From JAFGXT01 sp963677165 (GTDB taxonomy: Bacteria; Verrucomicrobiota; Lentisphaeria; Victivallales; SZUA-371), in NCBI GenBank assembly GCA_963677165.2, contig CAXXSX010000002.1:3100001-3164000 (forward strand): DNA of 64,000 nt, in the 5' to 3' direction. The translations under genes and the position numbers were made by a program. The notes below the pieces were generated by a model. That model made no database searches and was not told where the DNA came from. It saw only the letters and a list, made by a program, of their open reading frames with translations. Of the stretch, positions 62,671-64,000 are shown one piece after another. The first letter of the stretch is position 1. The number at the start of each line of letters is the position of its first letter.

Positions 62671-64000
62671 ATGAGTTTAATTAGAACGTTAATAGGGGTT
62701 CTGGTGGTATTCGCTTTGTCGGTGTCGGCAGGCAGTATTCCGCTGGATAAAGCCAGATTGAAGAAGAAGGGATCTGCTAAAATCGGTCTGAAAAGCGGAG
62801 TAATTTCTTTACAGTTCAGTGATCCCGGTTGGGATTCCGGAGTAAGTATTCTTCCGCCGGAAGGACAGAAATACTGGGATTTCTCTCAATGGAAGGTACT
62901 TGCCGCTGATGTTGAAAACCTCAGTAAGGATAAACAGCTCAGGCTGAATATGTATATCTGGGTGAAGGATGACAGTATTGGTAAGAAACGTGACGCCAAT
63001 GCCGGTATTGCGTTGAATCCGGGTGAAAAACGCAGTCTGAAACTGATTATTCCACATCGCTCGGTTTATGGTACTCCGAAAGGTGTTCGCGGAGCGAAAG
63101 AGCTTGATTCCGATAAGGTTGATAAGATCGAATTTTTTATGCAGTGGCCCTTTGAAAGTAAGACAAAAGGGTTAGTTAACTGTGCTATTTCAAATATCCG
63201 CTTGGAAAAACCGCTGAAAGATTCTGATAAAAGAGTTGCCGATGACAAGTTTTTTCCGTTTATTGACCAGTATGGACAGTTTGTTCATGCCGACTGGCCG
63301 GAGAAGATTCATTCCACCGCAGACCTTCAAAGGAATCACAAGCTGGAGTTAAAACAGCTTGCGGCAATGAAGCGTCCGAAATCGTGGGATCGTTTCGGAG
63401 GCTGGAAATATGGTCCGAAGCTGAAGGCTACCGGATATTTCAGGACGGAAAAGTATAAAGGTAAATGGTATTTTGTTGATCCGGAAGGCCATCTGTTCTT
63501 CTCTCAGGGACTTGATGTACTCTATGCCCATACCGACGCGACCAGAACGAAAGGACATGAAAAATGGTTTATGTCAGATATGCCGAAATCGGGAGCGCTG
63601 GCCTTTACTGATACGAACCTAAAGCTGAAATACGGCAAAGAGGATTATGAACCGGACTTCTACGCTGTTCTGGTTAAACGGATGGAAGCCTGGGGATTCA
63701 ATACCATTGGAGACTGGTGCGCGAAAGGAATGCTTGCTCAAGGCAAAGTCCCTTATACTCTCCAGCTTTCCGACTATAACCGGAAGCTGCCGAAAATTTC
63801 CGGCAGCAAAGTTAAATTCTATGATGTGTTCGATTCGCGGTATGTTCTGGCGATGAAAACGCTGATTCCTGACGCAATCGTGAAAAATCCTCAGGTTGAA
63901 AAGTCTCTTACTGACCCGTTATGCATCGGTTACTTTATCGACAATGAGCTGAACTTTGGCAATCGTAAATTGTTTCAGTTGGTAAAGGATCTGATGAAGA
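62671..64000 (+). CDS. Secreted agarase-like glycoside hydrolase, 3' end beyond window
   Basis: At least 443 codons, open at the window end. Signal peptide MSLIRTLIGVLVVFALSVSA. A beta-sandwich N-terminal part (~30-175) precedes a clan-A TIM-barrel: YFVDPEGHLFFSQGLDVLYA, RMEAWGFNTIGDWCAKGM, and CIGYFIDNELNFGN with a likely acid/base Glu. This resembles beta-agarase/porphyranase-type enzymes acting on marine galactans, though the exact family cannot be fixed. AAGGAG precedes the ATG, just outside the right target duplication of element copy C. Confidence 0.75.
   Translation, partial: MSLIRTLIGVLVVFALSVSAGSIPLDKARLKKKGSAKIGLKSGVISLQFSDPGWDSGVSILPPEGQKYWDFSQWKVLAADVENLSKDKQLRLNMYIWVKDDSIGKKRDANAGIALNPGEKRSLKLIIPHRSVYGTPKGVRGAKELDSDKVDKIEFFMQWPFESKTKGLVNCAISNIRLEKPLKDSDKRVADDKFFPFIDQYGQFVHADWPEKIHSTADLQRNHKLELKQLAAMKRPKSWDRFGGWKYGPKLKATGYFRTEKYKGKWYFVDPEGHLFFSQGLDVLYAHTDATRTKGHEKWFMSDMPKSGALAFTDTNLKLKYGKEDYEPDFYAVLVKRMEAWGFNTIGDWCAKGMLAQGKVPYTLQLSDYNRKLPKISGSKVKFYDVFDSRYVLAMKTLIPDAIVKNPQVEKSLTDPLCIGYFIDNELNFGNRKLFQLVKDLMK

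Overview
The window looks like chromosomal DNA from a member of the Lentisphaerota (Victivallales-like), a Gram-negative PVC bacterium of moderate GC. Four things suggest this: a prepilin-type protein with a FGDGHAG tail inside a sugar-degradation operon, a DUF4838 protein, a secreted agarase-like hydrolase, and an ECF-type sigma factor carrying an FHA domain. LpxA points to an LPS outer membrane. Taxonomy is inferred from gene style only; no rRNA or tRNA gene was found.

Layout. 1-12.2 kb: end of an unknown gene, coaB, a sigma-FHA fusion, a 2026-residue alpha-2-macroglobulin and dnaE. 12.7-18.8 kb: an unknown secreted protein, then a leftward chemotaxis operon (cheW, MCP, cheA, small Cys-rich protein) preceded by a helically phased GTTAGC array. 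19-30 kb: a class II aldolase, a glycosyltransferase, a self-regulated lacI-GH3 pair, and an operon of FAD oxidoreductase, prepilin-like protein and DUF4838 protein, divergent from a PocR-type AraC regulator. 31-34.5 kb: a decayed stretch with the 3' end of infC, a broken araC gene and a truncated iron-sulfur reductase around one intact six-hairpin glycosidase gene. 34.6-44.9 kb: lpxA, gpmI, a multi-span membrane protein, two tandem paralogous coiled-coil proteins, nfo, a toroid-fold secreted protein and zwf. 45-51 kb: a hybrid kinase with an HD-GYP response regulator. 51-55 kb: a structured leader RNA before a STAS-like gene, a tandem promoter/hairpin cassette, and two class II fructose-bisphosphate aldolases. 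55-64 kb: a MORN/ankyrin lipoprotein, kbl and tdh with a divergent XRE-cupin regulator, a LacI regulator, and the start of an agarase-like hydrolase gene.

Central metabolism (gpmI, zwf, three class II aldolases, threonine degradation to glycine) is mixed with sugar-responsive catabolic loci, each beside its own LacI or AraC regulator, and with signal transduction (chemotaxis, c-di-GMP hydrolysis).

The most novel material is non-coding. (1) A ~143-bp non-autonomous element is present in three copies, with 11-bp target duplications in two and an imperfect one in the third. It folds into three hairpins whose first and last loops are complementary. A decayed duplicate of the zwf 5' region supplies the matching empty site. 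(2) A leader RNA at 51433-51577 has nested perfect stems and a terminator that competes with its closing stem. (3) A duplicated 149/164-bp cassette at 51954-52338 has tandem TATAAT motifs, a terminator-like hairpin and inverted-repeat ends. (4) The cheW upstream array repeats GTTAGC every 10-11 bp.
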